This document shows positions 25,194 through 33,602 of a stretch of DNA of 37,687 nucleotides, piece after piece. Position 1 is the first letter of the stretch, and each line of letters starts with the position of its first letter. A model generated the notes under the pieces. The model was not told the DNA's origin and did not search any database. It saw nothing but the letters and a program-made list of their open reading frames with translations. Source of the stretch: Clostridia bacterium (GTDB taxonomy: Bacteria > Bacillota > Clostridia > Oscillospirales > CAG-272); contig JAFTIN010000050.1 in assembly GCA_017456895.1 (NCBI GenBank), positions 1-37,687 on the forward strand, given 5' to 3'. Made by a program: the position numbers and the translations under genes.

Positions 25194-25406
25194 TTAATTT
25201 ATAGTAATGCCGGATTCAAACGTCTTAGCCGTCTTGCGCAGCAATGCGAGGAGAGTATCCTCGGCAAGGTCGGACTCTACGGTAAGCTTTTCCGAGAGGA
25301 AGTTGATCTTGGCGGAGTCGACACCGTCGAGCTTCTCCATCATAGAAGCGAGCTTAGCCGCGCAGTTGGGGCAATCAAGTCCTTCAATAGTAAACTTAAA
25401 TTTCAT
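25194..25406 (-). CDS. Heavy-metal-associated (HMA) domain protein
   Basis: This 70-aa protein is a single HMA fold with the metal-binding CxxC in GLDCPNCAAKL (C12, C15), and little else. It acts either as a metallochaperone or as the detached N-terminal domain of the ATPase encoded 2 bp downstream. The start has a GGAG-type site upstream. The fused form is the more common arrangement in CadA/ZntA. Confidence 0.88.
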   Translation of the reverse strand: MKFKFTIEGLDCPNCAAKLASMMEKLDGVDSAKINFLSEKLTVESDLAEDTLLALLRKTAKTFESGITIN

Positions 25407-25436
25407 AGTAATATTCTCCTATCTCTTTATTATCTG

Positions 25437-25805
25437 TTATTCTTCTATATGCTCAAGTGCCTTCTCGATTATATCTCTCACGTGATCGTCGGAGAGCTCG
25501 TAGAAGACGTTCTTGCCTACCTTATTATACTTAACCAGTCTGTTTTGTCTAAGCACCTTGAGCTGATGGGATACAGCCGACTTTGTCATACCGAGGACGG
25601 CGGCGATGTCACAAACGCACATAGGTGCGCCGTCAATGGCAAAGAGTATGCCGAGTCTGGTGGAGTCGCCAAAGACCTTGAAGAAGTCGGACAGATCGTA
25701 CAGCTCGGTCGTCTCGGGCAGGCGCGCCCTTCCCCTCTCTATAAGGTCGAGGTGCTCCTCGTGCAACTCGCACTCGGGAAGAATATCCTGCTTTATATTT
25801 TCCAT
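25437..25805 (-). CDS. ArsR/SmtB-family metal-sensing repressor (CadC-like)
   Basis: This 122-aa winged-helix repressor has CadC-type metal sites. The alpha-3N site shows C63 and C65 in APMCVCDIA with a further cysteine (C12) in the N-terminal arm. The alpha-5 site shows D106-x-H108-x10-H119-x2-E122. The recognition helix is TKSAVSHQLKVLRQNRLV. Metal binding would release it from DNA and turn on the HMA/ATPase genes that follow. A matching operator lies at 25820-25837 in the leader of its own gene, so autoregulation is likely. Confidence 0.92.
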   Translation of the reverse strand: MENIKQDILPECELHEEHLDLIERGRARLPETTELYDLSDFFKVFGDSTRLGILFAIDGAPMCVCDIAAVLGMTKSAVSHQLKVLRQNRLVKYNKVGKNVFYELSDDHVRDIIEKALEHIEE

Positions 25806-25819
25806 ATTACCTCCGAATA

Positions 25820-25837
25820 GTTGAATAGTTGTTCAAC
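25820..25837. promoter_or_regulatory. ArsR/SmtB-type operator
   Basis: The perfect inverted repeat GTTGAA-6-TTCAAC on the minus strand contains TGAACAACTATTCA, which fits the TGAACA-n-TATTCA core of SmtB/CadC sites. It lies just downstream of the promoter start point. Confidence 0.8.
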
Positions 25838-25847
25838 CGTTATCTGT

Positions 25848-25876
25848 ATTATAGCATCCAATTTCACGTATGTCAA
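25848..25876 (-). promoter_or_regulatory. Consensus sigma-A promoter of the metal-efflux operon
   Basis: On the minus strand, TTGACA (25876-25871), 17 bp, then TATAAT (25853-25848), exact consensus. Start point about 25841, directly before the operator. Confidence 0.85.
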
Positions 25877-25972
25877 CACTTTTTTGCTTTTTTAGTGCAT
25901 AAATCATCCATATTTTTTCGACATAAGCGTACAAGTGTCCAATATAATTCATTTTATTTAATAAAAAATTCC

Positions 25973-26002
25973 TTGACATATTCAAAATTTAAATGTTATC
26001 AT
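25973..26002 (+). promoter_or_regulatory. Sigma-A promoter of the RsgI-like lipoprotein
   Basis: TTGACA (25973-25978), 18 bp, then TATCAT (25997-26002). Confidence 0.7.
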
Positions 26003-26033
26003 TTTGATAGAAAACAATAAACAGGAGGTATCT

Positions 26034-27617
26034 ATGAAAAAGATCATTTCAACAATTCTATTTATCCTAATGCTTTCATCGATTATCCTAACTTCGGTGT
26101 CTTGCTCCCTTTTCGGCGGCAATGCGAACAAGGGCGACAATAACGGTGAAAATAACAATGGCGGACAAGAAGCAAAGAAAGCAGATAGCTTCGTTTCACT
26201 CGATATCAACCCTGAGATAACACTCACACTCGACGAAAACGGCGCAGTGCTCACCGTCGTAGGCGAAAACGAGGATGCAAACGTGCTACTATACGGTGAA
26301 GAGACCCTTGTAGGTCTTAACGTTGAGGAGGCTATCGCAAGAATTACCGCTCTGGCGACCGAGCTCGGCTATCTCACCGAGGAAAACTCGACCGTATCGG
26401 TTATTGCGGATGGATGCAAGGACAACGCTGCTCTTGAGGAGCTCAAGACCAAGATCTCTGCCAAGATCACCGCTACTGCAGAAGCTTCCGGCCTCTCGGT
26501 AACGATCGATGAAGAGGGTGCGTACTCTCTCGTAAGACAGTACGAAGCCTTCATAGAGACTCACCCCGACCTGGCAAGCTCTGTTACCCTCTCTAAGTTC
26601 AAGATGGCGGTAACCGCACGTGAAAACGGCGATATTACCCTCGAGGCTGCCGTTGAGCTTGACGACAGCGAGCTCATCAACCGTATCAACAACGCTCACG
26701 CCGAGATCAAGGCCTACTACACCGAGGTGTACGAGGAAAGACGCGCAGAGGCACTCAGAGTGTACGAAATGGCGCTCGAGACCGAGGTTGAAAAGGTATA
26801 CATTGAATATCTCATGGCAAACGGTAAGGGCGCAAGCTACGAAATGCTCTACGCCTACGTCTACCAGATCTATGCTATGACCTCAAGAGGTCTTTATGCT
26901 GCGGCAGATACTATCGAGTTCTTCGACACGGCGAGAAACTACGAGCTCAGTGAGGAGAAGGTAGCAGCTATCGTTGAAGCTCTCGGCCTTGACGAAAGCG
27001 AGATCGAAAAGCTCAAAAACAGCGACGGAAAGATCACCCTCGACAGCGTGCTCGACTATGTCGACATATGTGTAAAGAATGCAGGTGAAGATATAGATAA
27101 AGAAGCCATCAAAGCAGCGATCGAAGAATCTATCGCGAGCGCGGAGGCTGAAGTAAAAGCAGAAGCAAACAGACTTGCTGAGGAATACAAGCCCCAGATA
27201 CAGGCATTAATTGACAGCGCAGAGCTTATTAAGGGCACGTATGACGGTATGCTCACTATGATCTCCGCCCTCCTTCCCTCAACCGTTAAGGAGGAGCTTA
27301 GCGGCCTTATGAAGAATTACAACGATGCTATGGTTCTTCTTTCAGAGCTTCTCGCAGACGGCACCCCCACGACAGACGCACTGCGCGAGGTAGCGCTCAA
27401 CCTCGAGGCATCCAAGGAGGAGACTCTCGTGAAGCTTGAGGCACTTCTCTCCGACGAGGCCAAGGCAGACATTGAGGCAAGAAAGCAGGCTAAGCGCGAA
27501 GCAAGAGCCGCTGAAAGGGAGGCCTTCGAGAAAATGATAGCCGATGCAAAGAAGGATGCCGAGGACAGACTCGCGGCACTCAAGGCTGCAAGAGAAAACA
27601 ATCAGACAGCTGAATAA
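26034..27617 (+). CDS. Lipoprotein with RsgI-type extracellular domain and long helical tail
   Basis: This 527-aa exported protein has a signal peptide ending in SVSC (C24, a slightly atypical lipobox) and a Gly/Asn linker to about residue 48. Residues about 52-130 (SFVSLDINPEITLTLDENG) match the extracellular domain of RsgI anti-sigma-I factors, including the N59-P60 bond at which RsgI cleaves itself, as I recall. The rest, about 140-527, is nearly all helical and Glu/Ala/Lys-rich, with coiled-coil character near the C-terminus. No cytosolic anti-sigma domain and no sigma-I gene are present. The ATG at 26034 has AGGAGGT upstream. Single-gene unit with promoter and terminator. Confidence 0.75.
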   Translation: MKKIISTILFILMLSSIILTSVSCSLFGGNANKGDNNGENNNGGQEAKKADSFVSLDINPEITLTLDENGAVLTVVGENEDANVLLYGEETLVGLNVEEAIARITALATELGYLTEENSTVSVIADGCKDNAALEELKTKISAKITATAEASGLSVTIDEEGAYSLVRQYEAFIETHPDLASSVTLSKFKMAVTARENGDITLEAAVELDDSELINRINNAHAEIKAYYTEVYEERRAEALRVYEMALETEVEKVYIEYLMANGKGASYEMLYAYVYQIYAMTSRGLYAAADTIEFFDTARNYELSEEKVAAIVEALGLDESEIEKLKNSDGKITLDSVLDYVDICVKNAGEDIDKEAIKAAIEESIASAEAEVKAEANRLAEEYKPQIQALIDSAELIKGTYDGMLTMISALLPSTVKEELSGLMKNYNDAMVLLSELLADGTPTTDALREVALNLEASKEETLVKLEALLSDEAKADIEARKQAKREARAAEREAFEKMIADAKKDAEDRLAALKAARENNQTAE

Positions 27618-27632
27618 AATCAATATTTTACC

Positions 27633-27666
27633 GCACCCTTCGCTCATACGGACGAGGGGTGCTTTT
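27633..27666 (+). terminator. Terminator after the RsgI-like lipoprotein gene
   Basis: A 10-bp stem (GCACCCTTCG with CGAGGGGTGC, one G-T pair) followed by TTTT. Confidence 0.8.
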
Positions 27667-27807
27667 CATACACTCAAATCGAGATATACTTACGCTTCTG
27701 TATGCAATCCACTTCCTTTTTCGACCGATTATTCGCTGCCTACGGTGTATAATGGTCGAGTTAGAGTACTTTACATATACTGAAAATAAAACAAAAAAGG
27801 AGATAAC

Positions 27808-28983
27808 ATGCAGATATATCGCACGGTGGGAGAAGAAAACGTATATGACGTGGCAAGAAAATACGGTGTGTCACCGGTCAAGATCGCTGAAAACAACGAG
27901 ATAACGACAAGGGGGCCCCTGCCCTCCGGAAGAGAGCTCTTGATTCTGACACCGTCAAGGACATACAACGTGAGGAGTACGGACACTCTGGGGCACATAG
28001 CCGACCGCTTCAAGACTACTAAAGAGGCTCTGTTGCGCCTTAATCCCGAGCTCGGAGGAAGGGATAAGCTATATAGTGGGCAGCTATTGACGGTGAGCGA
28101 GTGTACCCCGAGCTACGGAATGATAAGCACTAACGGATATCTCTATGCAGGCACGAGCAAGGATAGGCTGATAGCTATGCTCCCCTTTCTCGGATACGTG
28201 ACGGTGTGCTCGGCTGTATATAAAGACGGAAGAATCGATAGTCTGTACCCCTCCGACGAGATGGTGAATATTATACGAAGTAACGGACGTGCGCCAATTA
28301 TCCGCATATATCTTACCGAGCTTCCGGGGGAGGATATGGAGAGCGATTTTGCAAACAGCCTACGGATCATGGCGGCAAGCGGAGGCTTTAGCGGTGTTAC
28401 ACTTTCGAGTTTAAACACAATGAGCAAGGACAAGGAAAGGCTCTGTCGCCTTGTACTGACCGTGAGGCGCGCGCTGATGGAAAGCGATATACTCCTATTT
28501 ACCGAGGGAGATGCCGAGTGCGAGTGCGCGTATATGGATTATGCCGATGCGGGTATACTGACCTATGATAAGATACACAAACAAAATGCGCCGAGCTTTC
28601 GGGACGGTGAGAGAGCAACGCTTGAAAAATATGCCTATTCGCTCGAGTCATCGCGCACGTTCGTGGAAATACCGAGCTTTGCCTATCTTGGCGGACGGTA
28701 CATAGAAAAGCGAGAAGGACTAAGGATGATCGATAAGAAACGCGCAAGGCTCGAGTATGACGTGGAGAAAAAGCTCCTCTGCTCGGAGCTCGGCAGACAC
28801 AGAAAACGAGAATGTGTTTTAGAGAGTCTTGAAAATACAAAAGCCAAGCTCGAATTGGTAAGCGAGCTTGGCTTCATAGGAATAAGTTTTGATATAGGCA
28901 GGGTATGTACGCCCGACCTGATGATCGCGGCAAGTATGTTTGACGTGATCTCCCACCCGATAATGTCGGTGGGTCAAAGATAA
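27808..28983 (+). CDS. LysM protein with catalytically degenerate GH18-like domain
   Basis: This 391-aa protein has two LysM peptidoglycan-binding modules (about 2-48 and 53-97) followed by a GH18-like barrel (about 103-391). It resembles the spore-coat and cortex proteins YaaH/YdhD. There is no signal peptide, as in those proteins, which reach the spore from the mother-cell cytosol. The strand that should carry the GH18 catalytic DGxNxDxE motif reads FSGVTLSSLN (194-203), so all three acidic residues are gone and the domain is probably non-catalytic. The ribosome-binding site AAAGGAGAT precedes the ATG. It ends one base from the convergent radical-SAM gene. Confidence 0.78.
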   Translation: MQIYRTVGEENVYDVARKYGVSPVKIAENNEITTRGPLPSGRELLILTPSRTYNVRSTDTLGHIADRFKTTKEALLRLNPELGGRDKLYSGQLLTVSECTPSYGMISTNGYLYAGTSKDRLIAMLPFLGYVTVCSAVYKDGRIDSLYPSDEMVNIIRSNGRAPIIRIYLTELPGEDMESDFANSLRIMAASGGFSGVTLSSLNTMSKDKERLCRLVLTVRRALMESDILLFTEGDAECECAYMDYADAGILTYDKIHKQNAPSFRDGERATLEKYAYSLESSRTFVEIPSFAYLGGRYIEKREGLRMIDKKRARLEYDVEKKLLCSELGRHRKRECVLESLENTKAKLELVSELGFIGISFDIGRVCTPDLMIAASMFDVISHPIMSVGQR

Positions 28984-28984
28984 T

Positions 28985-29596
28985 TTACGAGATATAGTCG
29001 CGCACCTTGAGGGTAACTCCGAGTCTTTCCGAAATTCTATGACACTCATCAAGCTCCTCGGGTGTGATAAAGTCCTTTACTACCGATAAAAGCACGGAAG
29101 GAACGTAGTTTTTGACCTTTTTCGCAAAATCGAGCATTGCTTCATATGAGCCCTGCTTTACGGGGTGGCAGATCTCGTTATAGCGCTCGGGAGAGGGAGT
29201 GTTGAGGCTGATAGATACGCAGTCGAAGGCATCCTTGTACATAGGCGCAGTATCGTATCCGTGATAAAGCGAGGAGTGTCCGTTAGTGTTGATGCGCACC
29301 GAAATGGGACACTTCTCTTTTATTTTGAGAGCGACGGATCTGATAACGTCAAGCCTTATAGACGGCTCACCGTATCCGCAGAAGACTACCTCACGGTAGG
29401 CGGTAAGATCGCGCGAGAAGACCGAGTCGAGTATCTCCTCCTCGGTAGGCTCACGCTCGAGCCAGAGCGAGTCGGAGCCGTACGCTCCGTCACCGTTACG
29501 TCTTATACAGAAGTCGCAATTGTTGGTGCAACGGTTGGTCACGTTGAGATAAAGAGCACCGTCGACCTCATAGGTTATCGTCATATCCTTTTTCAT
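28985..29596 (-). CDS. TatD-associated radical SAM protein
   Basis: This 203-aa protein has the radical SAM cluster motif C23-x3-C27-x2-C30 (NRCTNNCDFC) and the downstream GYGEPS segment that contacts SAM. It belongs to the small family named for its constant link to TatD nucleases; the reaction is unknown. The ATG at 29596 is chosen because AGGAGGG lies ahead of it and it overlaps the tatD stop by 4 bp. The frame remains open upstream only by overlapping tatD. It is the last gene of the metG-tatD-radical SAM operon. Confidence 0.88.
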   Translation of the reverse strand: MKKDMTITYEVDGALYLNVTNRCTNNCDFCIRRNGDGAYGSDSLWLEREPTEEEILDSVFSRDLTAYREVVFCGYGEPSIRLDVIRSVALKIKEKCPISVRINTNGHSSLYHGYDTAPMYKDAFDCVSISLNTPSPERYNEICHPVKQGSYEAMLDFAKKVKNYVPSVLLSVVKDFITPEELDECHRISERLGVTLKVRDYIS

Positions 29597-30378
29597 AGTC
29601 CGAACACCCTCCTTGCATTCTCCTCGGTAATGCGAGCGCACTCCTCCTCGGTAACTCCCCATATACCGGCAAGAGTTGCGTTGGTATAAGCAAGGTAGCC
29701 GGAGTGATTGATCTTGCCGCGGTGCGGATGAGGAGCAAGATACGGGCAATCCGTCTCAATTAAGACTTTATCTCGCGGCAGAACTGTAGCAACCTCGCGA
29801 GGCTTTCTCGCATTTGTGAAGGTCAGAGTGCCGGAGAAGGAGATGTAATAGCCGAGCCTCACGAGCTCCTCTGCCATCTCAACAGAGCCCGAGAAGCTAT
29901 GGAGTATGCCCTTAACATTCGGGTGCCGTCTGATGACGTCCATGACGTCACCGTGCGCTTCTCTGTCGTGTATAGACACAGGCAGGCCGAGCATTTCGGC
30001 AAGGAGCATCTGCTTCTCAAAATACTCCATCTGCTTTTCCTTATCCGTGCCGTCGTAGTGATAGTCAAGGCCAATCTCACCAAGGCAAACACACTTGCTC
30101 TCGGGATCTAAGATCAGTCTCTCGATATCCTCAAGCTCGGAGTCGGGATCGGAAAGAAAGCGCGTATCAGAGGGGTGGATACCGATGGCGGTATACATAT
30201 TCTCATGACGTTTTGCCTGCTCTATGGCAAGGCGAGACGTCTTTGGAGAAGTGCCAATATTTATAATACAGGAGACAGAGTCTTCAAGAAGAGCGTCGAC
30301 AAGTTCATCGACGCTCTCCTGTATTTCCGACTCAAATCTCTCATCGTAATAATGAGCGTGTGAATCGAAGTATTTCAT
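29593..30378 (-). CDS. TatD-family metal-dependent hydrolase/nuclease
   Basis: This 261-aa TIM-barrel hydrolase is likely a 3'-5' DNase or related phosphohydrolase. Metal ligands are in DSHAHYY (H7, H9), CLGEIGLDYHYD (Glu), IHDREAH, GILHSFSG and ETDCPYLAP. The length matches the family. Its ATG shares a base with the metG stop (TGATG), so it is read with metG, the same order as metS-yabD in B. subtilis. Confidence 0.93.
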   Translation of the reverse strand: MKYFDSHAHYYDERFESEIQESVDELVDALLEDSVSCIINIGTSPKTSRLAIEQAKRHENMYTAIGIHPSDTRFLSDPDSELEDIERLILDPESKCVCLGEIGLDYHYDGTDKEKQMEYFEKQMLLAEMLGLPVSIHDREAHGDVMDVIRRHPNVKGILHSFSGSVEMAEELVRLGYYISFSGTLTFTNARKPREVATVLPRDKVLIETDCPYLAPHPHRGKINHSGYLAYTNATLAGIWGVTEEECARITEENARRVFGL

Positions 30379-32315
30379 CAGTGGATCCTATCTCCGTTCT
30401 TTGCCGAGGGATCAAGGAATACTACCTTGACGTCCTCCTCGCCGGACGCGAGGATCATGCCGAAGCTATCTACTCCGCAGAGCTTTGCGGGCTTGAGATT
30501 GGTAACGAGGCAAACCTTCTTGCCGATGAGGTCCTCGGGCTTATAGAATTTAGCAATGCCGGAAACGACCTGTCGCTTCTCGTATCCGAGGTCAACCTGA
30601 AGCTTAAGAAGCTTCTTTGCCTTGGGGACGGGCTCGCAAGCAAGTATCTCTGCTACGCGGAGCTCAACGGCGGCAAATGCGTCGATACCGATCTGTGCCT
30701 CGTGCTCGGGTTCCTCAACGGGCTTTGCAGCCTCTGCAGCAAGTCTGATCTTCTCCTCCATCTGTTCAAGGAACTTCTTCTCATCAATTCTCGCAAAGAG
30801 GGTGAAGGCCTCGCCGAGGGGCTTCTCTGACTCGAGAGCGCCAAAGGTCGCAACTGTCTCAAACTCGGTCTTATCCGTGCCGAGCTGACCGAAGATAGCC
30901 TTTGCGGTCGAGGGGATATAAGGAACGAGAAGAACCGCTGCAGTACGAATTACCTCAAGAAGGTTGTAGATTACGGTAGCGAGTCGTCCCTTGGTCTCCT
31001 CGCTCTTGGCAAGTATCCAGGGCATGGTCTCGTCGATATATTTATTAGCACGGCGGAGCATCGAGAAGATAGCCTCAAGGGAATCCGCAACGTGATATGA
31101 ACCCATAAGCTCGACCGACTTGTCTATTCCCTCTCTCACAGCAGCGTAGAGCTCGTCGTCGATAGGCTCCTTAACGCCGGGGGTGGGTACGATACCGCCA
31201 AAGTACTTCTTGGTCATAGCGTGAGTACGGCTGACAAGGTTGCCAAGGTTGTTAGCGAGGTCGTTGTTGTACCTGGTGATAACAGCCTCATAGGTTATGG
31301 AACCGTCAGAGCCGTAAGGCATCTCGGAAAGAGCGTAGTAACGGACCGCATCAACGCCGAAGGTCTCGGCAAGCTCGTCAGCGTATACTACGTTACCCTT
31401 GGACTTAGACATCTTGTCGTTGCCAAAGTTAAACCAGGGATGACCGAATACCTTCTTGGGCAGAGGTAGCTCAAGAGCCATAAGGAATATGGGCCAATAG
31501 ATGGTGTGGAATCTTAAGATATCCTTACCGATGATGTGAACGTCTGCTGGCCAATACTTCTTAAACTTCTCGGACTGCTCGTCATATGACTTATCGGGAT
31601 CGTAGCCGAGTGCGGTAATATAGTTTGTAAGCGCGTCGAGCCATACGTAAACGACGTGCTTGGGATCAAAGTCAACGGGAATGCCCCACTTAAAGGAGGT
31701 ACGGGAGACACAAAGGTCCTGAAGACCTGCTTTAAGGAAGTTATTGACCATCTCCTTCTTACGGCTCTCGGGCTCGATGAAGCCGGGGTTATCCTCAATA
31801 TGCTTGATAAGTCTGTCGGCATACTTGGACATCTTGAAGAAGTAAGCCTCTTCCTTGGCCTGAGAGACCTCTCGGCCGCAGTCGGGACACTTACCGTCCA
31901 CTACCTGAGTATCGGTGAAGAAGGACTCGCAGGGTGTACAGTACCATCCCTCGTAGTAGCTCTTATATATGTCGCCCTGCTCGTAGAATTTTTTGAATAT
32001 CTTAGCGACTACCTTCTCGTGGTAATCGTCGGTAGTGCGGATAAAGTGATCGTACTCAACGCCCATGAGATCCCAAATGCCCTTGATCTCGGCGGCAATA
32101 TTATCAACGTATGCCTTTGGTGTGATGCCCGCCTCGACAGCGAGATTCTCGATCTTCTGGCCGTGCTCGTCAGTACCTGTGCAAAGGAATACGTCCTTAC
32201 CCATTCTCTTCTGGAAACGGGCAAATGCATCGGTCATAATGATCTCGTAGGTGTTGCCGAAATGCGGCTTTCTGGATGCGTAAGCAATCGCAGTCGTTAA
32301 ATAGAATTTTTCCAT
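30378..32315 (-). CDS. metG: Methionyl-tRNA synthetase
   Basis: This 645-aa enzyme charges tRNA-Met. The ATP-binding signatures are KPHFGNTYE (HIGH-like, about residues 17-25) and KMSKS (about 300). A zinc knuckle lies at about 125-150 (CTPC and CPDC). The anticodon-binding helical domain follows, and a C-terminal EMAP/Trbp-type tRNA-binding domain covers about 540-645 (AAVELRVAEIL). This is the long, dimeric form. AGGAGG precedes the ATG, and a promoter is at 32369-32397. I looked for a T-box leader and saw none in the roughly 60 nt between promoter and start. Confidence 0.95.
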   Translation of the reverse strand: MEKFYLTTAIAYASRKPHFGNTYEIIMTDAFARFQKRMGKDVFLCTGTDEHGQKIENLAVEAGITPKAYVDNIAAEIKGIWDLMGVEYDHFIRTTDDYHEKVVAKIFKKFYEQGDIYKSYYEGWYCTPCESFFTDTQVVDGKCPDCGREVSQAKEEAYFFKMSKYADRLIKHIEDNPGFIEPESRKKEMVNNFLKAGLQDLCVSRTSFKWGIPVDFDPKHVVYVWLDALTNYITALGYDPDKSYDEQSEKFKKYWPADVHIIGKDILRFHTIYWPIFLMALELPLPKKVFGHPWFNFGNDKMSKSKGNVVYADELAETFGVDAVRYYALSEMPYGSDGSITYEAVITRYNNDLANNLGNLVSRTHAMTKKYFGGIVPTPGVKEPIDDELYAAVREGIDKSVELMGSYHVADSLEAIFSMLRRANKYIDETMPWILAKSEETKGRLATVIYNLLEVIRTAAVLLVPYIPSTAKAIFGQLGTDKTEFETVATFGALESEKPLGEAFTLFARIDEKKFLEQMEEKIRLAAEAAKPVEEPEHEAQIGIDAFAAVELRVAEILACEPVPKAKKLLKLQVDLGYEKRQVVSGIAKFYKPEDLIGKKVCLVTNLKPAKLCGVDSFGMILASGEEDVKVVFLDPSAKNGDRIH

Positions 32316-32368
32316 AGTTTCCTCCTAAACGCGGACGAATGAGCCCGCGCATATTACTTCAGTTTACT

Positions 32369-32397
32369 ATTTTAACACATATTTGCAGAAATTACAA
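32369..32397 (-). promoter_or_regulatory. Sigma-A promoter of metG operon
   Basis: On the minus strand, TTGTAA (32397-32392), 17 bp, then TAAAAT (32374-32369). Confidence 0.6.
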
Positions 32398-32437
32398 GTT
32401 ATTATTAAAACTTTATCGCGGGAAACTAATAAATTTA

Positions 32438-32466
32438 TTGACTTTTGCGCGAAAATATGTTAGAGT
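32438..32466 (+). promoter_or_regulatory. Promoter of holB
   Basis: TTGACT (32438-32443), 17 bp, then TAGAGT (32461-32466). A start near 32473 rules out earlier in-frame start codons and supports the ATG at 32535. Confidence 0.55.
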
Positions 32467-32534
32467 ATTTAATGGCGAAGAATTGCAATCGACTGACTGA
32501 CAGTTTTTTCGACTACTTAAGTCCGGAGGACGCT

Positions 32535-33569
32535 ATGAGAAGCTACTTCCCAAATCTATCGGGAAACGACTTTCACAAAAACCGAATAGCGGACGCGATA
32601 CTTGAGGAAAGACTGCCGCATGCGATCCTTATCGACGGGCCATCGGGCTCAGGTAAAAAGACCTTCGCAAAAGAGATAGCCATGGCACTCAACTGTGAGC
32701 TCAAAAAGGACGATACACGCCCGCTTCCCTGCGGAAGATGTAACTCGTGCAGAAGGATAAAAGAGGGCTCATTTACCGACGTCAAGATGCTAAAGCGATC
32801 AGACGGAAAGGCAACAATAGGCGTTAAGGAAATAAAGGACTTCCGCGCCGATATGTATCTATCCGCAACCGAGTCAGCGTACAAAGTATATATTATTGAC
32901 GAGGCCGAAAAGATGACGACCGAGGCACAGAACGCCTTGCTTATTATTCTCGAGGAGCCGCCAAAGAATGTGGTAATAATGCTTTTAGCTTCCGGAACGG
33001 ACTCTATCCTCACGACCATCAAGAGCAGAACGCAGTACGTGACTACCTCGCGCTTTACGAGCGCTCGGTTGGCGGAATATCTCTCCGCAAACAGTCAAGA
33101 GGCAAGAAGCCTGTCCTTTAGAGACAATGAGGCCTACCGCGCCCTGCTCGTAAGTGCGGACGGCAGGATAGGACGAGCGCTCGAGCTACTCTCCCCGAAA
33201 GCAAGAGAAGAAAACGAGCAATCGAGAGAAGAGATCATGGCCATCGTCAACGCTCTGGGTAAAAAGACGCCCTACACCGAGCTCTACGCCGCGATAAGCT
33301 CTCTCCCTCAGAAGAGAGTAGAGTTTTCCGAGTCTCTTGAGACACTTATCTCTGCTCTTGCAGATCTTATATCGGCAAAAAAATCGGAGAGCTTTTCACC
33401 CGTGTTCTTCATAGATGTTGAGACAGCAAAGGAAACAGGACGAGACGTCCCTCTGCAAAGGCTGTTGAGAGTTTACGACATTGTCGTACATACCTTGAGA
33501 GAATGCGAAAAGAACGCCAACGTTACCCTCGCACAGTCGAATATGGCGACAAGGATAAAGATGGCATAA
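32535..33569 (+). CDS. holB: DNA polymerase III clamp-loader subunit (delta-prime, HolB)
   Basis: This 344-aa AAA+ ATPase-like subunit helps load the beta sliding clamp. Walker A is GPSGSGKKT (35-43). A zinc module is formed by C54, C66, C69 and C72 (CGRCNSC), the DEAEKM segment is the Walker B-like site, and SRT stands in place of the SRC sensor motif. The ATG at 32535 has GGAGG upstream, and the family usually begins about ten residues before the GN motif, as here. Upstream in-frame starts would give a 30-residue extension unlike the family. It starts the holB-ricT gene order known from B. subtilis. Confidence 0.9.
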   Translation: MRSYFPNLSGNDFHKNRIADAILEERLPHAILIDGPSGSGKKTFAKEIAMALNCELKKDDTRPLPCGRCNSCRRIKEGSFTDVKMLKRSDGKATIGVKEIKDFRADMYLSATESAYKVYIIDEAEKMTTEAQNALLIILEEPPKNVVIMLLASGTDSILTTIKSRTQYVTTSRFTSARLAEYLSANSQEARSLSFRDNEAYRALLVSADGRIGRALELLSPKAREENEQSREEIMAIVNALGKKTPYTELYAAISSLPQKRVEFSESLETLISALADLISAKKSESFSPVFFIDVETAKETGRDVPLQRLLRVYDIVVHTLRECEKNANVTLAQSNMATRIKMA

Positions 33570-33602
33570 AAACAATAACAAGATCAGAACGGATAAACGA
33601 AA

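Noticed and set aside
32316-32368. A T-box leader in front of metG.
   Set aside because: Only about 50 nt lies between the predicted transcript start and the start codon, and no T-box sequence or long stem is seen.
32445-32534. An earlier start for holB giving 30 more residues.
   Set aside because: It would lie on or upstream of the predicted transcript start; the ATG at 32535 has GGAGG and fits the family N-terminus.
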